Positions 12,494 through 24,100 of a DNA stretch of 64,000 bases are shown piece by piece. Position 1 is the stretch's first letter. Each line of letters opens with the position of its first letter. The position numbers and the translations under genes are program-made. The notes beneath the pieces were generated by a model. It did no database searches and was not told the origin of the DNA. It worked only from the letters and a program-made list of their open reading frames with translations. Location: contig JAJTUP010000003.1 of assembly GCA_021399435.1 (NCBI GenBank), positions 310,001-374,000 on the forward strand. The letters run 5' to 3'. The stretch is from Diaporthe sp. PMI_573. Lineage: Eukaryota > Ascomycota > Sordariomycetes > Diaporthales > Diaporthaceae.

Positions 12494-13620
12494 GACTTCA
12501 TGTGCCCAAATCTCTCATAGAGCAAAATGGAAGAACAATTCTCTGACTCAATCATAACTGACTCTTACTTTTTCGCAGTCATTTTAACATGAGTCAATTT
12601 GTTTTCAAGCAGTCAATACAGGTCTTTTTGTTTTTATTTGTTTTTGTTTCCTAATAGAAGGTAGTATAATATATGCGAGTACATGCACTCTATTGAGTGG
12701 GCAGGTCTGGATGGTGGGTGGGCGAGTTAGCGAGTGACATGACATACCATTGGTTGAGCTTGTGTGACAGAGCCAACTGGCGCTACTGGCCCAAAAGGAT
12801 GACCATCTCCAGAAGACCGAGATGGACGGTAGTCTACAGGCAGAGAGCAGAGCAGAGAGATGGCGCGGATTAGCACAGCTTGCCTCTCAGCCTTGAAGAA
12901 CTCTCCAAGTTCAGCGCCCAGAGGGACAGGAAACCTCTGGCCGGGTTCGACCTTTCCGTGCTGTGTCATGTACTCTCTCGTCAGTGGCCACTGTGAAAAA
13001 TAACCTGTGTGCGTGGGCGCGCAAGCGCGTGAGCAGAAAAAGTGGCGGTCACCGGCGAGGCACAGGCCAGCGTCGTCATCACTTCAACTTCGCCACCGAC
13101 GGACTGCTGGAGACGAAAACCAAAACAAGCTCAAGTGCCTCATCATGCATGACCGCAAGGAGCGTGGTTTTGAACCACATGATGCCTCCCGGCAGGAATC
13201 GGCGGCGGCTGTTGACCGCCGGATCGTTCACCGTCTAGCGTCGTCAGTAGAAATGATCAGCGAAGCCGTCCCTCGTGTTGCCGCGCTAGCTGAATAGAGT
13301 CTGTTGTGTTTCCAAGGTCACCTTTGCTTGTTCTATCACCAGAAATATTTCTACAGACAATGGTTTGGATTTTTCACTGCACTGCATCGATGTGTGATCA
13401 AATAAACAAGGTTTTGATTTAGGGGCCCGGTAATTACTAGTAAGTGCTCGGGTGATAAGAATAGAATGAGTATATACAAAATCTCTCTCAGAGAACATTG
13501 AAGCTTCCCAGCAACCTCACCACCTAGACAGACAGCCAGGCATGCCAGTCGGCCACTTGCCACTTGCCACTCCGCCCACCAGATGGGGAAGCGAAGGAGC
13601 TACCGCCAAGGCGAAGACGC

Positions 13621-14456
13621 TTAGCAGGCCTTGACGGCGGAGGCGGTGTACTTGCAGTTGTCGGAGGAGCCCTTGGAGACGGACTTGGGCTCATTGCCGG
13701 GGGTGGTTCCCTGGAACTCCTCGCAGATGGTCTTGACCGAGGTGGCGCAGGTGTTGGTGATGGTGGACGAGTCGCCAAAGTTGGGGTTGATGCCGGTCAG
13801 GACCTTTCCGTTGTAGGCCTTGACGTTCTTGACGACGACATTGCGCTCGGCGCTCTTCTTGCAGTTGCCGCAGGCGCGGTAGAGCTTGCCAAAGTCCATG
13901 ACGGTGAAGCCGTCGATGGTGACCGTGCCCTTGCCGTTGTGCTGGATGACCTTGTCGTCGGCGGACTGGGCACCACCGCCCTTGATGAGGGCGTTACCGT
14001 CACCCTTGAGGGAGAGAGCGTCTGGAGAAGCGAGTGTTAGTTTATTGTGTGTATGTCTTGTGACTAGGTGGATGAATAAGACTTACCCTCGCAGACGTCG
14101 ACCCACCAGACGTTCTCGATGGTGCAGGCACCCTTGCAGTGGACACCCTCGATCTGGTCCTTGCCGATGATGGCGTTCTTGAGGGTGGCGCCGTCCTCGA
14201 GGATGAAGACGGCGTCAGCGTCGCCGCCCTCGTCCTGACCGGTGCACTTGACGCCACGGCCGTAGGTCTTCAGGCCACCGTCGAAGGTGCCGGAGACGGA
14301 CTGGGCCGCCTTGTAGGTGACGCTGCCCTTGGAGGCGGGGACGGGAAGGGTGGCGCGCTTCTCGAGGTCGAAGAAGTTGTTGGGGGTCTGGGCGGCCGGG
14401 CCGGCGGCGATGGGGGCCACGAGGGCGAGGACGGAGGCAACGATGGTCAGCTTCAT
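13621..14456 (-). CDS. Secreted pectate lyase, polysaccharide lyase family 3
   Basis: Two exons (14087-14456 and 13621-14021, intron 65 nt with GTAAGT donor) encode 256 residues. The N terminus [19 protein letters not shown] is a clear signal peptide. The mature protein has the PL3 parallel beta-helix features: the [21 protein letters not shown] block formed across the intron, the downstream DALSLKG motif, and a Cys-rich C-terminal half including YRACGNC and a final AVKAC. PL3 enzymes cleave polygalacturonate by calcium-dependent beta-elimination outside the cell, so this points to a plant-associated or plant-litter lifestyle. Length fits the family (about 240-260 residues). A TATATAAGG element lies about 200 nt upstream of the start, and an A-rich tract lies just before the ATG. 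It stands alone in gene-poor sequence, as plant-cell-wall enzymes often do. Confidence 0.93.
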
Positions 14457-16700
14457 TTTGAAATGTGGTGGGTTGGTTTTTTTTTTTTGAAGGTTGGCTT
14501 CGAGAGAGAATGTCTGTAAAACGGTTGAATGAATGAGTGTCGTCAAGACTTGGATGCCCCAGGCAAAAGCGAAAGACTGTGAGTGAGAGAGTGAAGGACT
14601 TGAGTTGATGATCAAAACAATATTCTCACGATGGCTAACACGCCGGCCAGAGCCTCCTTATATACAACGAGAACTGACTCCTTTTCGCACCTCAACACCA
14701 GCCCGACAGCGAATCCATCATTTAGGAGAATTATCAGTACCGGGCCCCTATTACACAACAGTACGAAGGAGCCGGCGCTATTCAGACCCACGCTTTTCCC
14801 TTGAAACCAGGTGGCAGCTCCAAAAGGAATCACGGTTCTTGGCGTGGAAACATTTTTGTGCGTGTGGCGAGAGCCCTGCGGATACAGTGAATCCGCGTAT
14901 CGTTCTAGATCACAGGGGTGGAAGGAATACACGCTGCATATCCCCTTGCAACTCCCTCGTGTTCTTCCCATTATCTAGAGTTTGCGATTCATTTTACTTT
15001 TAGAGCCAACACGTGCGCGTGGCTCTTGCCGACGCCAGGTACGAATCTCACGTGTTTCAGCCTCCAGTTTTCCCTCCAATGGATAAGCGGTGCGCGTAAA
15101 GACCACTCCCGCCGTGCCCGTCGGCCTGTTTAGCTCTCGGGAGATCAACGAGCAGTAAGCTTAACTGTTAAACTTGTGTCAGGAACAGGTCGTTGGGTGC
15201 GAGGGCCGGCACCCACCCAGCCCATTAAACTAGGGTGCTTGGCTCTCCCGATACAGAACCAACCCCGAAGACTCAGACTTGGCACAATTACCACAACACC
15301 GGAGCACATTTCACGGGCTCATTACCTATCCCCATTTACATGGATTGCCTCTTGTGATGTGGACGAGGGATCCATTTTACAAAGGGAGCTGGAGCACGAC
15401 ATTACTCGCCGGCGCGTATTGTTGTCTATGTCTTCGCCTAGCCTCGACTATTTGAAGCGGCCCGTCTCTCCACAACTTCTGGAATTGTGTCGAGTCGTTC
15501 CGGGCCAGTCTGGAGCCTGGGCCCTGACTGTCGACTGCCGAGGACATGAGGATCAAGATCCTGGTCCAGCGTGAGCATTTTGAATCCGAAAGTCCTCTAC
15601 GAAAAGTCACTTTGAAATACTATTGTGGAACTCTCACCATCACTTGCAGAGATAGGGTGGCCCGAGAGATAAGGAGGCGGCCGTCGTGTAGTCTTGTCTC
15701 ACAGGAGGTCAATATGGGTCTCTCAGATATTAAATCGCCATCACTTCTGACTGCCGTGCCCCTGTTGAGTGCCTGTCAGTCCTCATTATTACTCAGCAAA
15801 CAAACACGCTTGCGTGCAACGGAGAATATGCGACAGGCTACGAGATAAAGTTGCATGTTCTGCTGATCGGAACGATCGACCGATGGGTGCAATTTCAATC
15901 CTAGTGCGTAGAGCACAGCAAGTCCAGACTACCCACTACGTGGATACACTGCGAAACACATGCGGTTTGAGTCAGCCAAGGCCCACCACGTGTGCCCTGC
16001 TGAATAGGCATAACCGCACTTGTGTAGGGTGACGTCTGCGTGATGCGACGGATCCATACGACCGGGCTAGTCCGCCTGCCAAAAAAAGACTCGGAGCGAC
16101 ACGGTCGACGACATGCCCCTTTGCCCCTGAGAACCACCGCAGGGCCCGGCACAAATCCACCCACCCACATCCACCCACGCCGCCAATGCCAGGTCGGACA
16201 GACGGTGTAGAAAGGGCCGAGGACCAACGTTGTCACCCTGAGGATTCCGGCCGGCAGTCTTGTTGGGCTAGTCGGAGGGCTGCCGTTGGCCGTCAGAGTC
16301 GTTATCGGGCAGCTGTCTTGGGCAGCAATTGTGACGCCAACAGAGCAGCACAATGGGATGCTGTCTGACTCGGCTGGCTCCGGTCGGGACGCTCTACAGC
16401 GGCGGTTAATGCGGGTGTGGATGGCTAGTTGTAGATGTCTTCCATGTCCCTGTACCTCGTGGTTGGTACGGAGGCACCGTTTCTTTCCTCTGGATACGGT
16501 GGTAGGCGACGGAAGATGAAGAGCGTATGTAGAGAAGTCACTCGCTTGCCAGCCTTTCGCCGAGATGAGGCGGTCGCAGGTGGTACACGAGAAGGCATCA
16601 CACAGCCAGACATAGTGAGCGGGCATGAGGCAGGCATCCGTATGCCTCGTTCCCGCGATTTGGCTCTCCGATTTACTTCTCAGCGCTCTCTTCTTCGTCA
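14457..16700. other. Intergenic, PL3 promoter side
   Basis: Apart from the TATA-like element near 14660, I see no supportable feature. Open frames such as 15901-16701 (-) have no recognisable motif and appear to be chance frames. Confidence 0.5.
14656..14664 (-). promoter_or_regulatory. Putative TATA box of the pectate lyase gene
   Basis: TATATAAGG on the minus strand lies 200 nt upstream of the PL3 start codon, a plausible core-promoter distance for a strongly inducible secreted enzyme. Confidence 0.45.
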
Positions 16701-17757
16701 CTACTCTCTTCCGTCACTCTCTTCATTGTCGTCACTCTCTTCGTCCTCATAGCCCGCTTCGTCGTCGTAGCGTGACCGCAAGCGGTAGTAATCTTCTTCG
16801 TAGTCATCGTCGTGGCATATTACAGTGTCGTCGGCACTTTCTTCGTCGTCGTCACCTGCTTCATCCTCTTCCCAGCCCTCTGGCAGCATCACGCCATCCG
16901 CATCCCAAGCAGTTGAGGCCAGGAGGAGCCGCCGATTCTTTATAGCATCAAACGCATATGTCTTGCTGCTATTCCGGATATTGTGTATGAGCCGGACGGT
17001 CTTCGGGTGGCGCATGGACGCCGCAAACTGTAGCAACCGGGTCTCCAGGCTGGACCTAGGTGTGCCATAATATGCAGAAGCCTGTGAACAGTGGTTCGGG
17101 CGAGGACCCTCTTCGCTGGCATTGATGCCGATGATGAGCTCCTCAAGCTCTCCAGGTGACGTGTCCAGCAGGTCGTTGCAGAGGCGAGGCAGTCGGCATC
17201 GCAGACGCTTGAGATTAGGGATCAGCTGGCTGATTGGCCCGCAGACATCTGGCAATCTCTCACCCAGGAACACGGTTCCGAGGTTGATCTCCAGCGATGT
17301 CAACTGGCTGAGGCTGGCAAAGCTCTTGAAGACTTGACCAAGCAGGGGGAGCCGGCAACCGCTTGGGTATATGGCCATCGTTCGCAGCGCGGAAAAGTCC
17401 TTGAGCGTTGATACCAGCTCTCTGTGGTGCCCAACTTTCTGAGGGTGCGGTGACAAGGGAGATCTGTGGACTGGCATCGTTGAAGGCAGGGTATGCAAGG
17501 TCAGGTCAATATGTTTTGTCAGTTTCTGGGCCACGGCGAGAAGCAGGGGCTGCGAACATCTCGAGTCCAGACAAATGCTGTTTAGGAGGGTTGGTATGGC
17601 GTGGTCGTGCCACTTCTTGCTGACTGACAGCAAGCCGTCGGACGTCTTGGCGAAAGTTCTCGACGCCGACGAATGTAAAGATGTGCAGGAGAAGCTCTGA
17701 TGGCAGGGAAAGCAGGTCCGTCAGGGGCTCCGTCGAGCTGGTTCGTGGGTGCTCCAT
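16701..17757 (-). pseudogene. F-box protein gene with a 4-bp duplication frameshift
   Basis: Reading from ATG at 17757, the N terminus contains a good F-box (LLSLPSELLLHIFTFVGV, then FRQDVRRLAVS). The frame then shifts: the expected continuation SKKWHDHAIPTLLNS lies in another frame that stays open to a stop at 16701. The shift coincides with a tandem TGAC-TGAC at 17621-17628 (plus strand). Counting only one copy gives continuous homology-like sequence of about 350 codons. The second half has leucine-rich spacing (ITNLKRLRCRLPRL-type segments) and ends in a long Asp/Glu-rich tail. F-box proteins are SCF ubiquitin-ligase adaptors, often expanded and variable in fungi. No intron of plausible size resolves the shift. 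It could be a real inactivating allele or an assembly error. Without the correction, translation from 17757 would run to a stop near 17506 and lose the substrate-binding half. Confidence 0.72.
17621..17628. repeat. TGAC tandem duplication causing the F-box frameshift
   Basis: Two adjacent TGAC copies lie exactly where the reading frame of the F-box gene changes. One copy restores frame. Confidence 0.75.
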
Positions 17758-18080
17758 GGTGCCTTTTCGTGGAGACGTGTTGGTCCGTTTGAGGCCGTCT
17801 TGCTCGGTGGTGCAGAGTCCGACCAGAAATACACTCCAGTGGCTGTTGAAAGGCATCCAGGTTTGGTTGTTGATGCTTTCAGTAAAACGGTCCCTGCAAA
17901 GGTTGACATGAAAGATCTTTCGTGAATTGGTTTGTTTGTTGATAATTGCAAGCTGCAAGTTCCTGGTGCCTTGCGCCTGCCCTTGGGAAGTGCACAAGCC
18001 TGCCAGCCGTCACCTTACCACTGCATTCCCCTCACTACAAAGTGAACAGCTGCTTCACCCACAGTCAAGTGAAGTAAATT

Positions 18081-18122
<42 letters not shown>

Positions 18123-18952
18123 CAAAAACCAGGCACACCACTCATGGTGCTCCTTATTACCCATGGGAATGAACTTCCTTTGCCAACTGCAAACGGGAAA
18201 AGAATGTCAGGTGCTCTCCTCACTAACTACACCACGGCCAGAACTGTAGTAGCTTTCTTTTGCAAACAGAGCCATCTGCAATTCAATGCCTTTTCAAACC
18301 TGAAGTGGAAGTGTCTCATCCATGATTTGTTACCTGCACTGACTCGTTTTGGATTTCGAGGTCACACTGTGTTCAATCCTTCTCTCGACCAACAGAGCCA
18401 CTGGGTGGGCTGTGGAAGCACCGTCCTCTCATCGCCCCTACGCAAGCCACGGTCAAAGACGTCCTCATGCACTTCGTCCTCCGAAGCACCTCACTTTCGG
18501 CGCAGCTTTTTGGGTTGGAGCTATCAACGTCGAGAAACTCCACAGTGGCTGGCCCAAGTGGCCAAACACCGTCCCCAGCTGCTTGCCACACTATCCACTG
18601 TGGTCCTAGAATGTACCATGGCTGGAAACATCACTTGGCCAAGTGGTTTGCTTATATGTTTCGAGTACAAAAAAGTAAATGGGACTAGATAGATCGGTCA
18701 AGTCTTTACATGCTTCACTTTCTATGCCCAGCCTCACTGCGGACCGGAAGGATGGTTGGTGGCTCACTAACAGTCTTGGACTGCATCATCAGTTGCCCAG
18801 CCAAATCCTCACGTCCAAGCCTGCCGATCTTGGAGATCAGCTCGAACTAGAGGCTGGGCCTCGGCCCACTCATCCTTGAAACCCATTGCTCCCCTCTTGC
18901 ACGACAGACTCACAGTCAAGCCTCTCTCGGCAACTGGTAGCTCATCTCAGCA
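17758..18952. other. Intergenic with a long poly(T) tract
   Basis: This segment separates the divergent F-box gene and the 18953 gene. It includes a 39-nt T run. A 182-codon open frame (18144-18692, +) has no recognisable motif and is not called. Confidence 0.5.
18084..18122. repeat. 39-nt poly(T) homopolymer (poly(A) on minus strand)
   Basis: An uninterrupted T run, by far the longest homopolymer in the window. It could be the 3' tail of a minus-strand retroposed sequence or a simple repeat. I could not find a flanking target-site duplication. Confidence 0.9.
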
Positions 18953-19702
18953 ATGGAGGACAGAAACAAATCTCCGCCCTCACGCCCTGAAGACGGCGAA
19001 ACAAACGCAGCGGATATGCTAGAGCCGGCAGTGCTGTTGTTGTCGGGCCAGCATGTGGTCTCCAAGGCTGAACCTGAGGTGCCGCTCTACGAGACAAGCC
19101 GGGACGTGACATCTATCCCACAAAAGAACTCGTCCATCATTTTCGAGAGGGTGGAACAAGTCAACGTTGGCAAGGCTGACACAAATGGGCCCGAGAAGCT
19201 GCAGAAGCGACACATCTTCTACCTCGCACACCCCGCAGGAGCGCAATTCCAGACGGACACACCTGCCTACTACATCACGTCCGTGTCGAGGGAGGAGGCC
19301 ATCGGGAACGTCAGCCTCCGATCAAAGAAGTCCCGGTTCAAGAAGTCAGCTTTCGAGGCCGTACTGAGCGCAGCGAGAACGGCAGCAGATAAGCCACTGT
19401 TTGATGACGAGAATGCCCGGGTTATCTTTTCCGTCAGGCCAAAGGTGTTGGCCGGCCGTTACACCTGGCTCGACTCTGATGGTGGCCAGGTTGCTGTTGA
19501 AGAGCAAAAGGGAAGCCAGCATACTCTGGGTATCGTTGTGCCCATGACAAGAGAAATGAGGGATGCTCTTGTTGCTACGTGGTGCTTGAAAGTCTGGCGT
19601 GACACAGCCGAGAGCCCACATGCTAAAAAGGATGGCAAGTTCAAACTCCTTCCTGACTTTAATGACCCTAGATTTTCTCGACTCGAGCACCCACTGACTT
19701 GA
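18953..19702 (+). CDS. Uncharacterised fungal protein, single exon
   Basis: A single exon of 249 residues begins with a Met-Glu-Asp start and ends at TGA. The body has an ordered, mixed alpha/beta composition: a segment around residues 40-70 (PLYETSRDVTSIPQKNSS, then IFERVEQV), an RHIFYLAHP strand, and a YTWLDSDGGQVAVEE segment near residue 180. The block order resembles a widespread uncharacterised family of filamentous ascomycetes; this is recognition from memory, not a search result. There is no signal peptide, membrane segment or catalytic signature. Codon use and the lack of stops over 750 nt make it clearly coding. It is divergent from the F-box gene, about 1.2 kb away. I do not assign a function. 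Confidence 0.82.
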   Translation: MEDRNKSPPSRPEDGETNAADMLEPAVLLLSGQHVVSKAEPEVPLYETSRDVTSIPQKNSSIIFERVEQVNVGKADTNGPEKLQKRHIFYLAHPAGAQFQTDTPAYYITSVSREEAIGNVSLRSKKSRFKKSAFEAVLSAARTAADKPLFDDENARVIFSVRPKVLAGRYTWLDSDGGQVAVEEQKGSQHTLGIVVPMTREMRDALVATWCLKVWRDTAESPHAKKDGKFKLLPDFNDPRFSRLEHPLT

Positions 19703-21101
19703 CCAGCCCTGGAGAGACTGACGCCGGCCGAAGGCATGCTGGGCTACGGGAACATGTCCAAGGCGGGCAAGAGGGTTGGGGCACTTGGTTCTCTTGCTGG
19801 AGCTGGCTAGCGACTTCCGGGGTGCCTTGCAGGACATATGTTGTAATAAATAAAAATATTCAACGAGTATTGCGCCATCAACGAGTATTGCGCCATCAAC
19901 GAGTATTGCGCCTTGGCTTGGAGCTGGAGGATGACGGCACGGCCTACTTCTTAACTGTGGGCAGCCGATGAAGCCCAGGCTCGATATGATGAAACGGCTC
20001 AGATCTCGGGCCAAATATTGAGAATGGCAACTCACTCTACTGGGCCGAGTATTCCCCATCTGAGGCAAGGGAGTGCAACAAACGCTGCTCAAAACCAACC
20101 CGCTTCAGAAATTAGGAGAGCCATATGGGACACTCTCGGTCCACTCACAGGCCTGCCAATACCTAGAGGGCAGCGAGGGAAATCTCAGACCACGACGGAC
20201 AATACAGTCCATATACCTCAAACATCACCACAGTCGGCCTGACGAAGTGACGGCACAAGATCTATTCACACAGGGCAAGAGGCGTCGTCCCCCGGGCCCG
20301 AGCATCGCCTCTTCAAGCCGAGCCTCCTCCCATCTACGGCGCCCCAAGTTCTCTTCCGAGCAGTGACGGCAAGCCGGCGCGAGAAAGGAAACAAATACAC
20401 AGGGCACACACACGTCGGACCTCCGGAGCCCAGACAGCAGCGGATCAAAACATTAAATCAAATCGATTCAAGCCTGCCTTGCCTCACAGGACACGAAAAA
20501 TCCGCACCCCCATCCCATGCCATACCCACCCCACCCACACCGTCCCGTTTCCCCGTGTGTAGTCAAGACCAAAATCACACAGCAGCAGACACACACGCCA
20601 CGAAATGCCCGCAAAAAAAAAAAAAAGAAGATGGATTTTTCACATTGCCCCTATACTCCTACTACTCCCGTGGGGGAATAAAAATCAAAAAGACAAAATA
20701 CCCGAATGAGATATCGAGAAGAGAAAAAAGACCCCAACGCAAGAGGCAAGGCCGAGAGCGTCCGGGGGTGAGAAAGCAGCAAACAAGACCGCCATCGGTT
20801 CTAAATCCGTCCTGCACCCTGACACGCCCCGGCCTCCGCAACCATAAATAGTAGAACCATCTCGTCCCCCAGGGGCGTCTTTGTTTGTATATGTGTTTGG
20901 TTTGGTTTGGTTTGTCGTAATATCGGGATTCGCTACCATGTATGGCCGGACCCCATCTCGTCATCATCGTGCAGTGTACATTATAACAAAAGGGGGAGAG
21001 CAAGATGATGAGAGTAGATGATTGATTTCGTTGCTCGCAACTTTGTCTCTCCCCCCTTTTCCTCCACCTTCTTGTCCGCCCGTCTCTATCATGACCGCTT
21101 T
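19703..21101. other. Convergent 3' intergenic region
   Basis: This lies between the 3' ends of the 18953 gene (+) and DRS2 (-). Apart from the 18-bp repeat it holds only 3'-UTR-like sequence, with A-rich runs near 20609-20628 and a TTTGG run near 20897-20912. Confidence 0.5.
19861..19914. repeat. 18-bp tandem repeat, three copies
   Basis: Units start at 19861, 19879 and 19897. The first two are identical and the third differs only in its penultimate base. The repeat lies 160 nt past the stop codon of the upstream gene, probably in its 3' UTR or just beyond. Confidence 0.93.
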
Positions 21102-24100
21102 CTAATGCGGCCTCGACGAGGCCATCTCTCCGTACCTTCCTCTGTTCTGCGTCGTGTCGTACGCCTGGAGCACGCGTGTCTGCGACTCGTCCGCCTGCGA
21201 GAAGGCGTACCCTCTCTGCTTGCGCATGCGCTGTACCTGTCGTACCTTGCGGATCGCCTTTTGGAATTGCTCCATCCTGGTGACACACGTGTCGTTAGCA
21301 AAGTGCCGCAGCAGCCAGAGTGACGACGGTCATGGGGGAGGGGACATACCTGGGTCTGTAGTCCTGGATATTGTACTTCTGAATCTCCTGGATGTGGTGG
21401 TAGTTCTGGGGCCTGTACATCCGCTTTGCATACTTGTATCCCACGTCTCGTAGCAGGCACAGCACCGGCAGAACCAGTAACTGCAGCCAGAAGATGGGGC
21501 TGGAGAATATCCGCGGGACTGTGCCGAAATACTCCTCCGATACGTTCACCATGGGGGCCACAGTAGCGTAGGCCGCAATGAAGGCGATCCAAAAGGCCAT
21601 CGAACCAGGTATCGCTATTACGTGGTACTTTGTCCAGTTGTTCGTCACGAGTCCGGCTTTGCCCAGCACGGTGAGTAGGACCGCACCGTACATACCGGTG
21701 CCCCAAACCCAGTGGCCAGCCGTCTTGCCGTCGCCCTGGATAAGATCCCATGGCCAGAGGAGCACGCCGAAGATGTAGAGTATGAGAGAGTGGTACACGG
21801 CATTAGCGATCCACGCAACAAACACTCGCAGACGGAAGAAACGGTTGCTCTGGCCCAGGTTGTACAGCTGAGGATAACGGTCCAGAAGTCGAGCAGAGAC
21901 GAATTGATCCAGAATACCCATGGCCAAGGGGGGCAAGACGGTGAAGAAGACGTTGTAGAGGGAGAGCGTCCAGGACTCGTAGATGATAGCACCGGAGAAC
22001 ACGTTCTGGAATGTGTACTGTTGTTTGTGTTAGCGGAGGAGAAAGACAGTTTCATGTGCCGGTGAGAGTGCAAGACTTACCCAGAACTGTGTCAGGTACA
22101 GCGTGATGTTCTTGTAGAACGAAAACAATATCGTCTTGCTCACCCGGTGGTAGCTCCAGGCGCCGTGCACCAGAAGCAGCTTGCGGAGGAAACGGAACTG
22201 TGCTATTGACACATCTGCGCTCCGCGCCGCTTGAAGACCTTCCAGGCCACTGATACCCACGCCAATGTGTGCCGCTTGAATCATCGAAACATCGTTGGCA
22301 CCGTCGCCGATAGCGAGGGTGATAGCTTGCTTTTGATACTTCTTGACCACCTTGACGACGAGGGCTTTCTGCAGGGGCGAGACACGGCAGCAGATGACGG
22401 CCTTGCACATAACAGCCAGGTCCAGGAACAGCTTCTCCATGTCCTTCTCGAGAGCGAAGGTGAGCGACTTTCCGTCGATGATGAGGGCCAACGTCTCCAT
22501 TTCGATCGTTCCGTCGCCTTGAGTCCTGATAGCTTCAATCTTCTTCTGAAGATTGTCCCGGGTTGCAGCGGCATTCTCCTCATTGACGATGAGAAGCATC
22601 ATGTCCTCGCTAAGGAGTTTGCAACTCATGCCAATGTTGATGGCAGTCTCCTGCCTGTCGCCAGTCAGAACCCAGACCTTGATGCCTGCCTGTTGGAGGG
22701 TATGGATGGTCTCGGGGACCCCGTCCTGGAGCCGATCCTCAATAGCGGTCGCCCCCAACAGGAAAAAGTCCTTCTCGATCAGCTCTGCGGCCTTGTCCAG
22801 CTCGTCGGCACGGTTTCCGCCCACGGTCGTAGAGGCCTTGTCGAAGATGCCATACCACTCCTGGAACTCCCGCTCGGGGACTTCCCGCATGGAAAGACAG
22901 AGGGTTCGCAGACCCTCTGAGGCATACTCCTCGAGGTGCTGCAGCGTCGCTTCAACATGGGGGTTGTTATCGTTCAGCCGCTCCAAGATGACGGTATCTG
23001 CACCCTTGCAGTAGCACCGTATCTTACCGTCGGGACACCGGAAGATTGTCGACATCCTCTTTCTCGTCGAGTTGAATTCAAGGACGGCGAGAAGCTCGTA
23101 CTCGTAGCTCTGGCCGCCCGCTTCTATAATGACAGATCGAGGCTTGCGGGCAGTGAATTTGTACCCGAGGAGGGCCGCGCCTTCAACCAAGGCACCCTCG
23201 TCAGGAGACGCAGCCTGATATTTGATGTTGCCCGCACCGTCATTCTCGGGAATAACCGTGTGACAGGTGGCTAGCAGAGCCAGGAAATGTTCGATGACAG
23301 GCGCTGTCTCGTGCGAGGTCGTGTTTTCGCGGAGTGTCTTAAAATCGTGAATACCAACCTCAACACCATCCTGGACAGTGGCTCGCCTGTCCTCTGGCAC
23401 ATCTTCCGAGTACATGATCCCGGCGATCGAGCACTGCTTGAACTCCATCATATTGCAGGTCAGCGTGCCCGTCTTGTCCGAGAAAACGTACTCGACCATT
23501 CCAAGCTCCTCCACCAGACTGGAAGTCCGACAATTGGCAGGGGTGTCGTTTTTGTCGTAGTACATGTCGAGGTCGTCGTTGATGAGGATTCCGTGCCAGT
23601 ACTTGACCATTTCGACAGTGACGAACAAGGAAATGGGCACGAGCGCAGAGAAGAGGACCCAGTACGTGACCATATCCTGGGCGAACTGCTTTGCGACCAA
23701 GCCAGCCGTTGTCAGAGAGGTCAACTCTAGATACCCAAAAGCGCTGCCCTCGACACTCCTCATGATGAGATCACCGACAGTACAGACGATGCTGAGGACA
23801 AGCAGAGTGCCGACGAGCATCAGCACCAAGAGGTTCATCTGCTTCTCGACCTTGGTTCTCTTGATCGGGGCGGCGTTCGCGTTGCGCATGAGCTTCGTCT
23901 CGTGGCCGGTGAAGACGACAACGCCGTGGATCCATGGGGTGTTGCGGAGGGTCGCGCCACGCAACAGCAGCTGCTCCGGGTTCAAGGCAAGCTCCTTCTC
24001 TCCGGCCCCCGCCTGCATCGTCATCGTCGCCTCGTATGTGTATAAGCTACTGTTGGGCTGCTCAGACTTGATCTTCCCCCCGAGCCGGCCCAGGTCGCTC

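Larger units (their letters stand above)
7927..13620. other. Gene-poor region with AT-rich patches and hairpins
   Basis: No supportable coding gene was found across 5.7 kb. Noted within it are a T-rich imperfect direct repeat (about 8827-8862), a strong hairpin (10593-10618), an AT-rich patch (about 10620-10810), a GA run (about 11117-11131), an AATGC pentanucleotide repeat (about 11655-11669), a two-hairpin structure (12424-12493) inside an AT-rich stretch (about 12390-12690), and another AT-rich patch (about 13310-13510). None contains recognisable transposase, reverse transcriptase or tRNA sequence. Confidence 0.5.

Noticed and set aside
15901..16701. 266-codon frame on the minus strand downstream of the F-box gene
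   Set aside because: Cys- and Arg-rich random-looking composition with no domain. It begins at the F-box stop region and appears to be chance.
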